Below are positions 13,500-24,411 of a stretch of 64,000 nt of DNA, in pieces. Within the stretch, counting starts at the first letter, position 1, and each line of letters begins with the position of its first letter. Made by a program: the position numbers and the translations under genes. Below the pieces are notes generated by a model. The model saw only the letters and a list, made by a program, of their open reading frames with translations, was not told the origin of the DNA and did not search any database. Where the stretch lies: NCBI GenBank assembly GCA_006937955.1, contig SSNP01000001.1:7882165-7946164 (forward strand), given 5' to 3'. Origin of the DNA: Pachypanchax playfairii. Its lineage: Eukaryota > Chordata > Actinopteri > Cyprinodontiformes > Aplocheilidae.

Positions 13500-13797
13500 C
13501 AGGAAGTGTAGAGGCTCTTGCTTTGAATGAGTTCAGTACATCTGTTCCCACAGGACATTACTAGTTTCTCTCACTGCACTGCTCTGGTTTGATCCTGGTC
13601 CATTCTGCTTGCAGTCTCTTCTATAGTTCAGTAACTGCAGTGAGTTTCTTNAGTCATGACTTTCTCACCAAGGATTTTCCAGAGATTCTCTATGGGGTCT
13701 ATATGCTGGCCATTTCTTGTTTCAATATTCTGAGCTTCAAGGAACTACTTTACCCATTTTGCAGTGTAACAGGGGGGATTGTCTTGGATGAAAATCA
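13500..13797 (-). pseudogene. Tc1/mariner transposase catalytic C-terminal half (decayed)
   Basis: Read on the minus strand, a single frame from about 13797 down to 13500 carries the hallmarks of a Tc1-type DDE transposase: IFIQDNPPCYTAKWVK (second catalytic D in QDN), FLEAQNIE, then DPIENLWKILGEKVM (third catalytic residue E), and the C-terminal block EKLVMSCGNRCTELIQSK. Three in-frame stops interrupt it. The count between the D of QDN and the E of PIENLW is 30 residues, short of the 34 expected for Tc1, and the usual WPAxSPDLN segment is compressed, so a small in-frame deletion is likely. One unresolved base (13651) lies within it. The N-terminal DNA-binding half and inverted repeats are missing. 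Confidence 0.85.
13651..13651. other. Single unresolved base
   Basis: One N inside the transposase relic; it falls in a codon of the decayed frame and does not affect the family call. Confidence 1.
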
Positions 13798-13866
13798 AGC
13801 AACAGCTTGTGTAAAGTTGTTAAGTTTAATGTTACTGTTCAGGCAAGGTTAAGGGAAGTTGTAAAA

Positions 13867-13897
13867 TATACAGTATATATATATATATACAGTATAG
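13867..13897. repeat. TA microsatellite flanked by ACAGTATA
   Basis: An imperfect (TA)n run bracketed by two TATACAGTATA words. The same word borders the longer TA tract at 32691-32752. Confidence 0.85.
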
Positions 13898-14224
13898 TTT
13901 TGTTTTGTATCAGGCACCATTTTCCGTTCTCCAAATACAACATCCCAGTGCAATTTAAACCAGCTCTGGAGGTTAAAACTTCGTTTTACAACTACACCTC
14001 AAACATAAGGAACACTCTTGCAGAAAGTAATGCATACATTTTTAACATAGAAGACAGATAGTTTAAACAAAAATTGAAATAATTCATATAGGCTATGTTA
14101 AATAGGAAAACTCATCACCAAAAAAAAGGCAATTAGGTTTCATTTATCTCACAATGCAGCATTGGCTTTTTGTCTATTGTTGTTTCACAACCGTTCAAAC
14201 TATCCTTGTAATTTTAACAACCCA

Positions 14225-14335
14225 TTCATGCTTTTGTCCAAAAAACTTATAAACCTGGAACTCCCAATAATCCAGACTGAAGAAGCAGTTAGGATAAAAG
14301 GTGAAACTTACTCATGAAAAAGAAAAAGAGGTTCA
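14225..14335 (-). mobile_element. Fragment of a foldback repeat family (copy 1)
   Basis: The segment containing CTGGAACTCCCAATAATC, then CTGAAGAAGC and GGATAAAAGGTGAAACTT, aligns by eye with 46318-46378 in this same window and, as its reverse complement, with parts of 41014-41152. The motif order (GAACTGAAGAAGCC, GGATGAGAGGTGAAAC) is that of a very common teleost repeat. Only one arm is present. The family class is uncertain (non-autonomous transposon or LINE/Penelope-type tail). Confidence 0.55.
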
Positions 14336-15330
14336 GGTGCTTTTTAGAAACTTTCAGGTAATAGGTCCATAAAAATCAATATATTTAAAAGAAGACAAGC
14401 CCCCCGATATTCAAAGGTTATTTCAGAAATACCTGTGATATAAGACCAAAAACACATAGGAATATCACTATCTATTACAAATATTTTTAAGGGGAAAGTT
14501 TGAGTAACATGACCTTGATGGTGAACTTTTACTTAGAATATCATGAAGAGCTTGCATGTTATTTTTGTCTTTTCCCTGCAGAGTTTCGAGCCATCAATCT
14601 TTTCTTTTTCTCCAACAACTGGTGTCACAACATCTCTCCTTTTGTCTTATTGAGGTAAAAATCACCCTTGTTTTGTATTGACATGGGAAAATACTACCTG
14701 GTAACAACATGTCATTTTGTCATTCAATCGGAAAATCATCTTTCAACGTAAAGAATGACCTGCTGTCAGTCTTGTCTCACATAGTTAAAATCTGTATCCA
14801 CAAGGAACCATGTGGATCCTATTGTTATTTTTAAAGAGAGAGTTGCAGCTTTGCAGACTTTCTATATTTCAAAGAAAAAATAATCTGTACATTTTGTGTT
14901 TTTTTCTACCAATTTGAATAAACAATCTAATTCATTTCAGGTGAGATCCCATTAATGTTAGATTCAATCCTTCAGATTCAGTGCTAAGCAATTCTAAAAT
15001 GTTAATTTGTAAGTAAACGATTGGATTGCATCAATCATTAGGCAAGTTTTATGTTCAATTTAATATCTCTATATGTAACACACATTTGGTATCAGGTGTC
15101 AGTAAAGAGACAAACTCTAACAGAACCAGGTCCAGAAAAGAGCCACCCTTTTACTAACTTGGCATTGCTTACAAGTTACATGTTTTCATTGAGCGCAAGT
15201 GCATTAAAAGCTGTTATAATTTTGCAAATAACTTTGTTATTTTTTTTAATCCAAATTAAGTAACATTGTTCTACTTTATTGGAATGCTTTATTTTTCTTT
15301 ACAGCTTTATTAGAATTTGCAATTAAAGGT
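14336..15330. other. AT-rich non-coding DNA with one exon-like segment
   Basis: Nothing recognisable except the 73-nt segment 14582-14654 that has a good pyrimidine tract, CAG acceptor and GAG|GTAAAA donor (see findings). Confidence 0.55.
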
Positions 15331-15560
15331 GTTCCTTTTTCTGGGCCTTTATGCATGGAGTCTGCATGTTCTCCCATGCCTGAGTTTTCTCCATAGTCTC
15401 TTGTTTCTTACCACAGACCAAAAACATGCAATTGAACATGCAAAAACAATTGAGAATTCTAAATTGTCCCAGGTGTGTGATAGGTTTGTTTGTGCACAGG
15501 GTATGATCCTGTTTTTTTGCACAATGATTGCTGGAGATGGGCACCTGCAACTCTGCATAG
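15331..15560 (+). mobile_element. Teleost tRNA-SINE-like retroposon, internal-deleted copy
   Basis: The order of motifs GAGTCTGCATGTTCTCCCATG, CCACAGACCAAAAACATGCA, TCTAAATTGTCCCAGGTGTG, then CTGGAGATGGGCACC follows the body of a very abundant teleost retroposon, here read on the plus strand. The tRNA-like head is missing and the middle part is shortened. Sister copies in this window are at 27300-27470 (minus), 31731-32088, 58665-58757, 62783-63055 (minus) and 63320-63595. Confidence 0.75.
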
Positions 15561-16420
15561 AAACTTGCTACATCTTTCTCTTTGATTTGAAAATTTCAAA
15601 CAAAGAATATGATCTTGTTTTAATTTTTTATATTATTTTGAATATTTAGTACACATCAGAAACCTAAAGTCCACACTGTTATTTTTTAACTAGCTAAATA
15701 CACCAATACAGTTAATCCAGGGTGATACAATTAGGCTGGTTTCCACCCCCTACAGAAATGACCGATTTACAAGGTGCATAGCTCTTTGAGTGTATTCTGG
15801 TCCTTTTTAATATAGCAGGATTTAATAGGGTGCAAATATATGTAGAGCATAAAAAACCTAGACCTTGGGTGCTGACAGCTAATTAAAACACTGTAGATTT
15901 AATGAGAATACCAACATAAAACCATTAGAAGTCTAATATATTTTTCATTGTCATGTCAGTTTGCCCAGTTGGGCAAAATGGGAACATAACATCCTGCATC
16001 TCTTTGCATTTCTATGACTGCTTGTCCGGGAAAGATATAGAAAGCTACAGTAATTATTGAGCAGGTAGACGATGTCCTTCTTGAAGAAATAAGGTTGGCA
16101 AAGAATAAACTATAGTGTTGTTATCAACTAGGTCACTCTGCCACAACAAATCTTAATTCCCAAAGCAACAAGCCATCTGATGATAATATTCAGCACCACC
16201 AGATTATCCAAAGAAGTCTTATCGGTAAGGTTTCAGATAAAACTTTTGTTAAAACTGGTTGCACTTTTATAAAACAAAACTTTACCATGTGTGGAAAATT
16301 TATAGATATTGCAGTTTTCAACATTTGATCACATTTCACTGAAAATTTCAAGTACAGAAATACTGCAGAAAGAAATGCCTAAAATGTATCTTTCACAACT
16401 CGTCCAAAGCAACGTGCTGT
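15561..16420. other. AT-rich non-coding DNA
   Basis: No gene. A perfect 8-bp inverted repeat (TTTGCCCA-gt-TGGGCAAA) lies at 15960-15977; nothing else is recognised. Confidence 0.6.
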
Positions 16421-16710
16421 GCATAAAAGCAGTTGAGAAGAGAGTGCAGGCAGGGCAGAGTAACGATGATGAGTGTTGGGGGATTTGCGACAGAAGGATA
16501 GCTGGGAGGTGTACAAGGTGATAGTGAGGCCTGCTATGATGTGTGTTTCACAGACAGTGAGACCAACAAAAAGGAAGGAGGTGGAGCTGGAGGTGGCAAA
16601 CCTGAAGATGTGAAGCTCTGCACAGTGGTGTGACACAGAACGCTATAGGGTGAGGTGAGGCAAATGATCCACTGCGCTGCCCCTTACAGGTAGCAGTTCA
16701 CAGAAGAAAT
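16421..16710 (+). mobile_element. RTE/Rex3-type LINE, 3' end with internal deletion
   Basis: Rex3 and related RTE-clade LINEs encode an endonuclease-reverse transcriptase; this is the last part of that frame. Translation gives EKRVQAG, then GICDRRIAG, and after a frameshift VYKVIVRPAMM and RKEVELEVANLKM, which are conserved words of the C-terminal region. The frame then breaks off, and only about 50 bp later the typical RTE/Rex3 3' tail appears (ATGATCCACTGCGCTGCCCC, 16664-16683, followed by an AGCAG..AGAAGAA end). The part of ORF2 that normally lies between these two is deleted. The element is 5'-truncated, as is usual for LINE insertions, and inactive. Confidence 0.8.
16425..16612 (+). pseudogene. 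RTE/Rex3 ORF2 C-terminal fragment
   Basis: Two reading frames are needed to follow the protein: the first ends at the stop 16519-16521, the second runs from 16509 to about 16610. The frameshift matches a small deletion where the family has a K-rich segment before VYK. No reverse transcriptase catalytic motif is contained in this remnant. Confidence 0.75.
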
Positions 16711-17481
16711 CAGTGATAACCCTGTATGCTGAAAAACAGTGGTAAACTGTATCTAACGTGTTGCATTCTGATGTCCAGCATTTTAATAAAATGGTAGTGT
16801 TTTGTGGTTGGAATAAAAAAAGCTCAATTCAGAATTATTTAGTTTATACAAATGACTTACCTTGAATACTGAAAGTGAACATTGTTACTGAAAGAAACTG
16901 AGCCAAATCCTTCTACACAAAAGACCAGTGGTATGATAATGTATGTGCTTGCTGCATTGGAGTTCAAATAGGGTTTAAATTCAACAGAGGGTGGGCAGGT
17001 AAGCAGGAACTTGTGATAATTGGGAAGAAAGAGCTAGTGGGATAAGCTAATTGGAATATAAAGCTGGTAAGAAAAGTCAAAAGATGGAGTCTGAAGACAC
17101 AGAAGGCAGGGAGCAACAGGGTGGAAAGAAAGAGTGAATCAAACTTCTGCAACAAAAATACTTTTTAGTACTTACTGTATGCATTTATGCATTAGTTTTT
17201 CTACTCTGCTGCTTGTTTATCAATGTCATTGTTCATTGTTGACCTCATTTACAAAGAAGCGAAAGTTGCAACAAAGTGTTGTTTGGCAAAAAGCAAACAA
17301 AACTAAATGCAATTAAAAAATATGTCTATATAAAATAGAAATTTAAAGAAATATATAATTGTTTAATAAGAAAAGGCATCATTTTGCCTTTTTTTCTGTC
17401 TTTGTATATTGTTAAATTGCTTATCATTCTTTAGAATAAAGAGAAAAGAAAAACAGGACTAGACTCCAAAAGATTTAAAAA
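16711..17481. other. AT-rich non-coding DNA
   Basis: No gene, element or notable repeat seen. Confidence 0.6.
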
Positions 17482-18229
17482 GGGTGGCTGTGGCTCAGAA
17501 GGAAGAGCAGCTGTCTTTCAATCCAAAGGTCGGTGCTTCAATTCTGGCTTCCTCCTCCAAATGTCAAAGTGTCCTTGGGCTAGATCCTGAACTCCATGAA
17601 CCCCACCGGCTGGGTGTGGCTGTGGGATGGGCGTTGCCTCCAGGTGCTCTGGGAGGTCCTGCCAGCTGTTCAGGTGTGGATGTGGCTCACCTCAGTTTGG
17701 TGGGTTTGGTGTGGGGTCCTGGTCAGCTTGGGTTCTCAGATGGCTCAGACTGCCTGTGGCTCTGGGGGTTGGTCGGAGGGTGGATGGGGGCCCCTAACCT
17801 CTTCTTCTTCGTGGCCCACCTATCAATCGGGCTCCATCATGACCCTCCCTATACTTACCTATTTGTGGGCTGTTGGGTTGTGGGTCTGTGTCTGCTGCAC
17901 TGGTGGGGGGCAGGGGTGGCTGGCTGACTGGACTGTCTGGCTAGGGCGGGCATCCACTCGGCCCTGGCTTGGGCCTATGCTGGGGGATATTGGTGATGTA
18001 CTGGGTTCTGGGGCTCCCCCTGCTGGGCTCAGGGGCTAATCTGCTCTCTTGCAGACATCCCTTCTGCATTGGGCCTGGGGCTGCTTTCTGTCCCTGCCGG
18101 TGGTTGCTGGTCTGCTTGGAGCTGCTGTGATGCCTAGTGCTCAGACCCGGTGCGCTCTGGTGCCCTTTGGGGGCCACACTGTAGTTGCTCTGCACTTTTT
18201 CACACAAAAAATAAATGCATGAAAAAAAA
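17482..18229 (+). mobile_element. Composite unit: tRNA-headed SINE joined to a GC-rich body with AATAAA and A tail
   Basis: The left end is a tRNA-like SINE head: an A box TGGCTCAGAAGGAAGAGC (17491-17508) and a B box in GGTGCTTCAATTCTGGC (17532-17548), followed by the GTGTCCTTGGGC module (17568-17579) typical of a teleost SINE family. From about 17605 this switches to about 600 bp of strongly GC-rich, G/T-skewed sequence unlike anything around it. It ends with AATAAA (18210-18215), and eight A residues start at 18222. The head shares its motif order with the minus-strand SINE at 23196-23371, but that copy lacks the GC-rich part. Two 147-codon open frames (17484-17927 and 17596-18039) overlap in different phases and look like by-products of the GC-rich composition. 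No target duplication is certain. It may be one long retroposed unit or two adjacent insertions. Confidence 0.65.
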
Positions 18230-19544
18230 TTAAACGGTACTCAAGTGGACCGAATATATAAATATATCAGCATGAAACTACATTAAAACTACATTAAAAA
18301 GTGAAGACAAGCTTTAATTTCTACTTTTGAAAACATCCAAGCGTCATCAACCTATTTTTGTTGCAGCTTTTAATCCACAAGGTCTTTCATTTCAAATTAA
18401 TCACACAAAAAATAATCTCTTCCAAATTCCTTTAAAAATTATGTTTTGAGTTTATTTTTTTCTTTGCATTTTTTAGTCCATTGTCTTCTGTTTTCTCAAA
18501 ATCTCTTATTGGCAAATCTGTTTAAAGAGCTTTGGGAATAAATTTGACCTAATTTGTCTTGACTGGTTGATATGTAGTACCACATGCTGCATTCAGTGCT
18601 CTAAATTAGAATGAAACTTTTCATTGTGTGATAATTGTGCACAGGATAAGCTTGGCTGTGAAATTGCATTCTATCATTCACTGACTTCTTGTTCTCTTCA
18701 TTTGCACCACAAAATGAATACATTCTCCTGAGAGAAGATCAGCTCTGATACTGATCAACTTCATTTTTTACTTCTGCTCAGAACATTTTTCACATATGCA
18801 AAACAGACTGCTTCAAAGTTCATTCAGTTCCAAAATTCATTTTGTATCTTAAACAACGTGTTGTGAATAGATTTCACAAGGCTTTTAATACCTGCAAACA
18901 GCTTCAACAAGGAAAAAGAAGAATATATATTTAAAGTTTCTAGATCTGTCATACTTAAAAAAAGTATTTTTCTCACCTTGAGATCTAAGACTGGATATAT
19001 AGCTGTTGCACAAACAAACAAACAAAAAAAACAAGTTAAACACCTTGAGCTCTGGGATAAGACTGAATCATATTCATAGAATCATCAAAACAAACATTAG
19101 TGAGAGTAATATTTCACAATCTTCGTCTTCTTTTTTTCACTTCTATAAAAAAATGTTGGACCAGGCTGGGATTACCAGCTGTATAATAAGTGGTTTAGAC
19201 TAATACTTCAGTTACTATTGAACCGTCAGATCACATTTGTAAATTAAAGAGTTATCAAGTGATCAAATGTGAAGACTAGTTTAAAAGTCCAACACAGCTA
19301 TTTACCAGTTTTAGTTTGTTTGTTTTAAATGCAATACAAATAAACCCAGTTATTTTTTTTCCTCAAAACTGTTGATATTTAGGTTTTTTTTGTTTGTGTT
19401 CACAGGGAAAAAATGTATACGAATATGATATGAATATGAAATTGTACCAATTCATTTTTTTTTTCTACAGGGCACAGAAAACTTTCTGCTGCATGTATCT
19501 AGTACTTTACTTAGAAGTAATTTAAGGAAAAAGGGCTTCCATTT

Positions 19545-19638
19545 TAAAAACATAAAAAAATAAAAATAATAAATAATAAATAGATGTCATAATAAATAAT
19601 ACTATACATATATATATATATATATTTTTTTTTTTTAT
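19545..19638. repeat. A/T-rich simple sequence with (TA)n and poly-T
   Basis: AATAAATA-type units pass into a (TA)n run (19605-19624) and then a T-run (19625-19636). Confidence 0.85.
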
Positions 19639-22600
19639 CACTTATAAGTACTAAAAACATTATAGCTTAGATTTTTCCATTCTCACTTTGAATTGGGATT
19701 TCTCCACCTAGAATGCTTTGGATTACTTTTTGATGTTGAAGGATGTGTAAATTCATAGTCATGTGGGTTGACCATTCGTAACAGCCATTAATTGCAGGGT
19801 CCGTGATGTGATAACATCAATTTATCATTTTGTGTGCAAGCTGTCACACAGAGGGTCAGTGTTTGTTTTTCATAACAATAACAAATATCTATAATGATAA
19901 CAAAAAAATGAATATTTTAATAGACAGCAAAAGTGAGAGAAAGGAAGAGGAGACAAATTACTAATTGATTGATCACAAGCTACTAGTTGCCCATTGCTGA
20001 GGTGACACGACACTCCCAGGTGAGGCAGAAAATTTCACACTTTGGCTTCATTAAAGTGTGATGACTCCCTGCAGGCTGCTATGATGCAGCTGTGACAGAG
20101 CATAGCCGCTTGACTTGGTTACAGAGTTCCAACATTACTCACTGTATCTGCAAAAAGTACAGTCAGTAAGGCAAAATCAAAGGTTGTGTAAAATAGAGAC
20201 TAAGCCAGTGTAGATGTTATTAAATCTATTATGTAAAACCCTTCAGAAAGCATGGTGCATACCTAATGGGCAAATTTGAACAAATTCAGCTTTTATTAAA
20301 TGCATTTGTATTGTACAAACGTGTTACTAGACACCAACTAGGGTATTTTAACTTGTGTGGGTTAAGAATTTCTTATAAAATGTTGTGTTTGTGCATAAAC
20401 AATAAAATCTTAAGGCTTTATCGTGGAACACTAGATTGTGTGCAACCATCTTTGTGATTTGGCACCAGAAAATACAGATCTACATTGTTTACACTGCAAT
20501 GAGAAATGTAGGTAAGATAACGCTAGTGCTTATCTTGTTAGCAGAACTTGTCTATTGCATGTTGCTCAGATAGGAACAAACACTTGTTTCCAGATTGAAC
20601 AGAAGAGTGGCATGATACAGAGCTATACGTTTCAACACAAAACAACTGTCAACATCATGGTTTTACATGAGTCCTGATCCGACACCTATTGAAGTTGTAG
20701 CTGACATAAATCAGATGAATAAGGTTTATCTTTGTTTCCTTTGAGTGTTCTGATCCGCTCACACTCTAATGAAAAAAGAGCAGAAATGAGTTCACCTGTT
20801 ACTGCCGTTAGACGTATCACATACTGAACTGTAGCAGGTGAGAGAAAATCCTGCCTTTATATTGTGAAAGACAAGAGCTTTGGAAAATAATACATATAAT
20901 TAAATAATAAGTATATCCAATCAAATGTAAGTTGTGTCATATTGTTTTGCATTTCTCTGTGAATTGAGACGTTTTTATTAAATAAAGATAAGAAAAGGGA
21001 AAAGTTTTTGTCTTTATAATTCTTAGGCACTGCAAGGTGCACTTTTGTTTCGGTTACAGAGATTCATTCTGAGAGACAGTTTTCTCATCTAGTTAAATAA
21101 AACAACCATATTAACATTTTCAAATCCATGAATCTTATTAGCAACAGCGATTTTTCAACCTTTTAAACAATGAATGAAGTTTAACATCAAGGCTTTCCAA
21201 AATAGAATCGTCTTGTCTAACTGTTCCATCACATGAATACAGTGATAACCTTGGACCAACAGAAAATTGAAATTCATGTGTATAAAATGTCATGAAATTA
21301 AATTAACTACAAAGCCAGTAGTGCAGTTTTCTGCATGCCCAGGTTGTTACTTTTTTGCATTAAGCTGAATTTCAAAGTGGGAGAAAACATTTCCACTTGG
21401 AAAAAGGGACACATTCCTGCAGACACGCAAAACACACACATACACGGATGTCCTGATGTTTATGGATGATACAATCTGGGCATGATTGAGCTCAGATTGT
21501 GTGAGAAGGAGAGGATTTAGAAAACCTCAATTAGAAGCGGGGGTAGTGTGGGATGATTTTGCAGGGAGAATTGCACTCTGAATAGAGGGCTAATGCTTTT
21601 TACAATGGGTCACAAATTGAGGAGAGGGGCGACCAAAGAGGTCCGCACTGATGTTACTGATTGGCCTCAATCATCACGGGTGATGTACAGCATGATGGAA
21701 AGCTAGGAGGGAAGGATGCTGCTTCCCTTTTTTCATTGTTCATCTGCCTGGAAAAGATTCATTTACCTGTGTGCAGTTTGCCCAGTAGGCTGAGTTAAAA
21801 TATAGATGTGAGTGTGCAAAAAGCAGTACAAGTTGTATTTTGTGGTAGTTTTGGCATGGGGTTTAAGTGTGCTGTCAATAACAAGGAGAGCAATAAAAGA
21901 GGATTTACTGAGCATGGCAACCTCTGTAACTGCCTGAAAGTGTCCCATATTTTAGCTATTACCTTTGAACTGTTGTTTAATGATTGGCTAATTTTATATT
22001 TTATAGAGCGAGGTGGTTGAATGCACCACAGAATACAATCAGCACGCTGCTGGTAACAAAAGCTGCAGTAGACAGTGACCTTGCAACTGTCCAGAGAGGA
22101 GGCAGCAGCGAGCAAAACAAACAACACCAACAGCTCTGCAGCTAATGAGCAAGTGCATTACTCAGCTTTATCTTCATAATTAATGATTGAGATGTGTTTT
22201 TTCAAGTTCTTTTCCTTGTATGCATCTACTCTCTGGTGGCTGGACTGTAGTAAGTTCATTGAAGAGTAGCAGGAATATAATTTGGAAATAAAAATAGCTA
22301 CTAGGTGAAATATGATTACATTTAAAAGTGCATTCTACTGAAGTGCAAATGTTTGACTTGATTAGTTTTTTATGCACTTGCTGGAACAAAATTTGCATAT
22401 TTGTTTTTAGTTCATTAAGATTTACAGATCCTAATTACAGGGAAAGCAGTGCTCGTAAACAAAAGTCACATGGAGAGCACAAGCATTTTACTCATTAAGC
22501 ACTAATGCAGAATAAGGTGTGTGCAAAGAGGCGAGTGAGAGCAAATACAGTTCATACTGATCACAGATGATGAAATTCCTGTCATTAATTACCTTCTCAG

Positions 22601-22670
22601 CTGTATTAAACCAGTCAAGTACATGAGGAGTGTTTGTTCCATTCAAGATGGTCCAATTAGCCAGATTCTG

Positions 22671-22707
22671 TTATTTTATTTATTCATTTATTTATTTATT
22701 TTTATTC
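22671..22707. repeat. (TTTA)n microsatellite
   Basis: Imperfect TTTA repeats, about nine units. Confidence 0.85.
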
Positions 22708-23195
22708 CTGTGTATTTTCTTACTGGAAATGACTCTGCTCTTCAACATTTAAGATGACTAAACTGAACTGGAAACATAAATATTGTTTTTGGTGTCAATT
22801 TTCCCGATATAGAAACATTGCCGAACTAACTGAAGTGCTAATTAAGTCAATCTAGCCCCCCCAAAAGTAAAAATAATTCTAAAAATAAAGTAATTTGATC
22901 GCATTTTAAAAAAAAATGTATAAATTCCAACAAACGTTTCCTATCTTCTAAGAAAATGTGGATGTTTAAAATGATTTTTAGACAGATGTAGCTTTTTTTC
23001 CCAATAACATTACAATTTTGTAAGGGTTTATTTTGTTATTTTGTGGTCAAACATCTTTTTATTTTGAGGACCCAAAGTCGAATGTTAAAAATGAGCAGAT
23101 GGATTTTAAAAGTGCTACTTCAGGCCTTTTAAGTAATGTTTCTTTTCATGCTCAATATCTGATTATCAATTCGCATTGTTTTGTCATTCACCTAT

Positions 23196-23371
23196 TCACA
23201 CAGGAGAGGGGCTAACACTCACACAACCCGACATGCAGATCAGGGGGCAACATGGGGTTCAGCGTCTTGCCCAAGGGCACTTCAACATGTGGCGATGGAA
23301 GCCAGGATCGATCCAACAACCTTCAAATTGGAGGACAACCGCTCTAACCATTGAGCCACAGTCGCCCCGGT
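23196..23371 (-). mobile_element. tRNA-derived SINE (minus strand)
   Basis: Read on the minus strand from 23370, the head GGGGCGACTGTGGCTCAATG continues as GGTTAGAGCGG, giving an A-box-like segment. It is followed by a B box (GGATCGATCC, 23305-23315), then GTGCCCTTGGGCAAGACGCT and AACCCCATGTTGCCCCCTGA. This is the layout of a common teleost tRNA SINE with an RNA polymerase III promoter. The family is the same as the head of the composite at 17482. The copy is diverged and has no clear poly-A tail. Confidence 0.8.
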
Positions 23372-23375
23372 CTTG

Positions 23376-23405
23376 GACATTGGTCTTAAAATTAAGACCA
23401 ATGTC
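23376..23405. repeat. Near-perfect 30-bp palindrome
   Basis: Arms of 14 bp (GACATTGGTCTTAA and its exact reverse complement) are separated by two A residues. It begins 5 bp beyond the 5' end of the minus-strand SINE. Confidence 0.95.
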
Positions 23406-23871
23406 ATCATCAGAAAGAAATATTCTAATAAACAAAAATCACAAAACAATATTGACCGTACACAGGAAGCTAATAAACTTTGAATGCAGCTGCTTCAAAA
23501 GAAGGAAATTCCCCTTAACTTTTCATATAATCAAAATGAGATAAAACTAGTTGTTTAAGCTAAAATTTATTAAAAATTGCATGTGCAATATGTCCTGAAA
23601 GCCAAAAAATTATATTTTAAGCACCTTATATGATATAAGAGAACATTTCATTCATGTCTTGATTGAGTTTTACCTGCCATTTCATCCAAATCAGGAAGAA
23701 ACTGCTTTGTGTGTTTGTGCACCGAAAAATCGATCCCAAAGAAGCTCCAAATTCTAAATAATTTAACAAGATTCATTTTTGTTGTTGTTGTTTCATTTTT
23801 TTATGTTTGTTTGTTTGTTTTTAGAGGGGGGCAGTGGTGGCATATTATTGTTTTTACTGCTTGTTTGATAT

Positions 23872-23945
23872 TTACAGTATGTATACAGTATGTATAAAAG
23901 ATGTACTGTATATGTGTGTATGTATATGTCTCTGTGTGTGAGTAT
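23872..23945. repeat. ACAGTATGTAT / TGTATG simple-repeat patch
   Basis: Two ACAGTATGTAT units pass into irregular TGTATG and TG repeats. Confidence 0.75.
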
Positions 23946-24369
23946 ACTTATCTGTAAAAATTTATAAATGTTGTTTCTTTTATGATTGACTTTTTAATTG
24001 TTTTACTGCATATTGCATTTTATTCCTGTTAGAATCCAATTGGGTTGCTTTATGAAAAAGTTAGATTTGATTTTTCTTTTTTTTTAATACTGTGTTAGCT
24101 TAAGGTTATCAAATCATCAGACTGGCCTAGTGTTGCTTACAGTAAATTAAAAGATATGTAATTGGTGTGGAAATGTATTTGGAGAAACTTAATGCTGTCA
24201 TCTGTTGCTACTCAAACAATAAAACATTAGCTATTCAGAATTATGAAACATTCTTTCAGTCAGGTATGAGAGTAACATCTATCTGTGCTTCACCTTTTAT
24301 TTGCTTTAAAGTTCAATGCCAGCAGGTCTGACTGTTATTTTCTTTAAAATGAAACTTTCTTTATCAAAG

Positions 24370-24411
24370 TAACAACAAATAAACTGATAACTATCAGTTT
24401 GATTGTTGTTA
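24370..24411. repeat. Imperfect inverted repeat (20-bp arms, 2-nt loop)
   Basis: The inner 9 bp (AAACTGATA / TATCAGTTT) are perfect and the outer arms match except for two positions. Confidence 0.85.

Larger units (their letters stand above)
18230..23195. other. Long AT-rich non-coding stretch
   Basis: No gene recognised. It contains an 11-bp duplication near 18280-18296, A/T-rich simple sequence at 19545-19640 and a (TTTA)n tract at 22671-22707. Two less AT-rich, low-repeat patches (about 21480-21700 and 22400-22640) carry several TAAT-type homeodomain words and could be conserved regulatory DNA, but this cannot be judged from one genome. Confidence 0.55.

Noticed and set aside
16379..16636. 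85-codon minus frame
   Set aside because: It is antisense to the Rex3 ORF2 remnant.
17484..18039. Two overlapping 147-codon open frames
   Set aside because: They lie in different phases of the same GC-rich repeat body, are dominated by G, W, V and L from G/T-rich codons, and one starts inside the tRNA-like SINE head. Low stop density from composition explains them.
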